The notes under the pieces: model-generated
What the model was told of the DNA's origin: nothing
The model's database searches: none
Seen by the model: the letters and a program-made list of their open reading frames with translations, nothing else
Shown here: piece by piece, positions 60,842 through 64,000 of the stretch
How the letters are laid out: the number at the start of each line of letters is the position of its first letter
How positions within the stretch are numbered: position 1 is the first letter of the stretch
Translations under genes and position numbers: made by a program
Assembly (NCBI GenBank): GCA_029817715.1
Contig: JARUPY010000538.1
Location: 4,278,001 to 4,342,000 of the forward strand
DNA length: 64,000 bases
From: Melastoma dodecandrum
Lineage: Eukaryota; Streptophyta; Magnoliopsida; Myrtales; Melastomataceae
Direction of reading: 5' to 3'

Positions 60842-63800
60842 GGTTAAGTTACCGGTGGGGGTATAGTTATTATGTAAATATGTTTTGGGACATACCAAAG
60901 GGACTTATATATATGACTTTGTCCACGGACGATGAATAAAGCCGAGGAGGATTCTTTTAACGTTTCTCCTACGTTCCATTCCACACGCTTGCATACATAG
61001 TTTTGGATCTAAACTTTATCATTAAGAATCAAAATATCGGGAGGAACTCCTTTTTCTTTATATGGCAACCCAACGTGATATCCACGTGGCCTCTCCTCTC
61101 GCAGTTACCTACTCTTACTAGTAGAGGATGTCCTAAAGAAGTTGGTTCCAAAATGTCACGGGGTGGTGGTGTTGGAAGTCGCTTTTGTTGACATGAGGAC
61201 ATTAAAAGTCTTGGTCCCCAAGACTTGCCTCCACCCGCCCAACTTGGCTGGTGGACAGGACAGGGCTGTTCCTAGTTCACTCTCCCTTTTTTCTTCCTAG
61301 AAACCGTTCATGGGGTTGGATCGTATTGTATTGTAATAATGTAGTGCCCTTTGTGAGAGAAGGAAATCATCATTCTTTGCAGTATTTGGCCCTCCTCTCC
61401 CACAGCCTCCTCTGCAGGATGTTCCAAGTTTTTATAAGTTAAAAAGGACAACAACCCTTTCGGGCATGCATGGAATGTCTTCTTCCTTCCTCTCAGTTCC
61501 CGGGGGGAAGTCCCATTAATGGATTAATCACGCGACGACAAAAATCAAGTCGGCAATCAATTGAATGCGCTGGTGGGGTTGTGCGCTTTTTGGACTTTGG
61601 TTTCGATTGCAGCCCCCGGTCGGGGCATGTGTTGTCTTCTAATAACAACTGTGTTTCTTTTGTGTAGGTATAAGTTGGTGAGATCGTCTAAAGCTTATTC
61701 TCATGACTTTTTCCTATACGATAGCGAACGAACTCGGGCAATCGGATCACGCGAACATGGTGGTAACAGAGGGAGGGTCCGCTTCCATCCATCGTGTATT
61801 TGCGCGTACGTTGAAACCAATGTTCGCAACGACAGGGACTGCTGCTCGAAACCCTTGCTTCGTTCTCATCTCTATTTTTGGGGTGGACGATCGACAAAAC
61901 CAAACCCCAGAGTTGCCGACCCCTTTCCTTTAGGGCAACAAGAAAAAGCTTTGACGGGGGGGCATTCGGTTCCACATGCCCGACAAACGTTCGTGAACCT
62001 CCTCACAAATAATCATCCAAAATCTTAGCTAAAAATATTGGTCAACTGATTTGTTGGATAATCACGATGTCATTTTCGTCGTTTTGAAACAATCATTTAT
62101 GACAAACTAGCTACGGCTGATTTAAATCTCCCCTAAAACCCGTCGATTCCATGCAAGTTACATATCCTATAAGCTCGTTCGTTGGTCCCGATACGACTCG
62201 CATGTTATGGACTGTTAATAACACAACTATGTGACAAATTATCGCAGTATTGCTTCCTAAAACTAAAAGTAACTTTTAGTTTAGGAAGCACCACGACCTT
62301 TCCACACCAAATTTTTATGAACAAGGGGAAAAGATATTCCCAACTACTCCCCTCGTCCTTTCCTTCTTTCTTTTTTTTCTTTAATCTCCTACCACCTCAC
62401 CCATCACCATCATCTCTACTTCATGCAAAATGAAATAAAAGTAAGAACCAAGCTAAAAGGTTTTCCCGTGTTTGAAAAATCTAATGTCGTGACTTGAGAG
62501 CTTTCTATTATTTGTTCATTAAGATAAGATTAGTGGGGAAGGCAAATATATAAAAAAAAAAGAACATATTTGTACTTAAACGGCACTCGGGTTAGTGGTA
62601 AAAGGTAATCCCACTATTGGTAATGTATCATTCCTTTTACATGGGCGAATCAAAAGAATTCATGCTTTGCATGACCTTGACAACATACACCAAGTGGATT
62701 TAACCGAAACACGTATCTGATGATGAAATAAGCTCTAAAAGAGGGTGGTGGAGAGTGATGACGGCTGGCTTGGTTCTCCTTTACTTGTCGATGAAGATGA
62801 AGATGATGCAAGGTCACCTTTTTTGCTTCTTAAGCAAAAACCATCCCCCCCCCCCCCCCAATGATCTTTTCTTTCTTTTTCTCATTTTGGCATCTCGATT
62901 AAGATTCCTAAGAAGCAAATGTTTTGAAGAAAGGAGGTGCTTTTTCATTGCCTTTTTGGGGCAAATTCAAATTCTCCAAGTTTGATAAAGCAAAGGTTGT
63001 TTTTTGCCTATTTAAGTTAGGACCCATTAGTTTGATGGGAGGTGGTTTGTTTTGGATGCTTATGGCTTCGAATCTTAACCAAACCTCGATTCCTTTCCCA
63101 TCTTAATCTAAATCCAACCAACATGGAATAAAGAAAGGACGAAAAGCTCTTAACCCTTGAAAATGGTCGGTCGGCCGGATGCGGTAACAAAAATAATATC
63201 ATTGGCCGGTTAAGTATCCGAACAGCATTCGGACAACACGCCCCTGCCATTCGTCCCGACGCGGACCGTGATCTAATCTTTTCGGTTTCGTTTAGTTTAA
63301 GTGCAACTTGTTGAGGTCGGTAAGCCAAAGAGCGACGTATATACATGGGGTTTTGTAAATGAATGTCAAACCAGTTGATGACCCCAATGGGAGCAAAGTC
63401 ATCGCAAAAATAAGTTCTTAGTTAAACCCAAGTGGTGGTGGTGTGGTGGGGGCGACCAAGTGATGTTATTTTCACAGACTCGTGACTCGCAAGTTTCGGG
63501 CACTAATGTCATTGGGATAATCATCTTCCATGTCTGTCGCGTGGTTTGTGGCCCACGTGATGATTGATTTAGTGGTTGGGCACAATGGTTGGGTTTAGCC
63601 CAAATCCTTCGACAAATTCCATGCATGATTGTCGAAAAAAAAAGGATAAAAAAAACTCAAGACCCTAATCTCGGGTTAAAAACGAATTAGTATATAAGTT
63701 CAACTAGTCACGCCTTCTACTGTCAATTGGTTTAAAGTTGAAACTCATTGAGTTTAGTGCTGAACTCTTTATCCGGTAAAAAAATAATGTTGGATTCATA

Positions 63801-64000
63801 TTTGTATTACAACCGTCTGTTGACATGACAAATTATTCTAGGCCTAAATTATCTTTGGCCAAAGGAGAGATTTTATGACCAGAAGGAAGGTTTAGGACCA
63901 TCGATGAGGGCAATCGTTAAGTCTACATGAGTCTAAATTGATAAATGACATGGATAAGGGCCATGACTTCTGAGATCAGTTTGTTGCCGAGATTTTCGGG
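60842..64000. other. 3' flank of SMAX1-like gene, no further gene
   Basis: Includes the SMXL 3' UTR and then gene-free DNA. A 40-bp inverted repeat is at 62251-62290 (TGCTTCCTAAAACTAAAAGT and its near-inverse). Poly-C at 62845-62860. Open frames show no domain. Confidence 0.4.

Overview
This is a plant nuclear genome window, most likely from a eudicot. The genes are split by many short GT-AG introns, their spacing is irregular, and the families are land-plant specific: CBP60, CIPK, R2R3-MYB, CONSTANS-like, GLUTAMINE DUMPER and SMAX1-like. Non-coding DNA is rich in transposon remnants, simple repeats and poly-C/G runs. I cannot name the species. All exon models were built by hand from splice sites, reading phase and remembered family architecture; no alignment was run.

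Left part (1-25 kb): a CBP60 calmodulin-binding transcription factor gene (minus, 338-3616); a hAT-like non-autonomous element (4746-5489); a 15-exon FGGY carbohydrate kinase gene (minus, 6112-11374) whose exon 6 carries a frameshift and a non-canonical donor; a divergently transcribed PB1-domain Raf-like MAPKKK (plus, 12471-16903); an R2R3-MYB of the RAX type (plus, 20661-21994); and, convergent with it, a 12-exon CIPK kinase (minus, 22719-25136) with two GC-AG introns.

Middle (25-42 kb): a 1071-bp hAT element with a perfect 8-bp target duplication lies 437 bp upstream of a CONSTANS-like gene (plus, 28282-29499). A single-exon GLUTAMINE DUMPER gene follows (minus, 32978-33466), then about 8.5 kb of gene-free, repeat-derived DNA.

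Right part (42-64 kb): about 11.7 kb (42077-53737) looks like a decayed Mutator-like element. It carries a ULP1-like protease gene (plus, broken), a FAR1/MULE-type transposase gene (minus, broken), and a tandem pair of paralogous genes of a family I do not recognise (first copy broken, second copy intact). Both ends carry arrays of short palindromic GTAC-rich motifs. Next to it is a 1.43-kb near-perfect inverted repeat (54230-55655) built on a different palindromic motif, but sharing a boundary sequence with the large element. The last gene is a SMAX1-like repressor of karrikin/KAI2 signalling (plus, 57546-60841).

The host genes are mostly signalling and transcription regulators (calcium, ABA/osmotic, light/flowering, karrikin, meristem); they do not form an operon or cluster. 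The most unusual content is the transposon block: the intact unknown gene at 51333-52272 and the long hairpin at 54230-55655.
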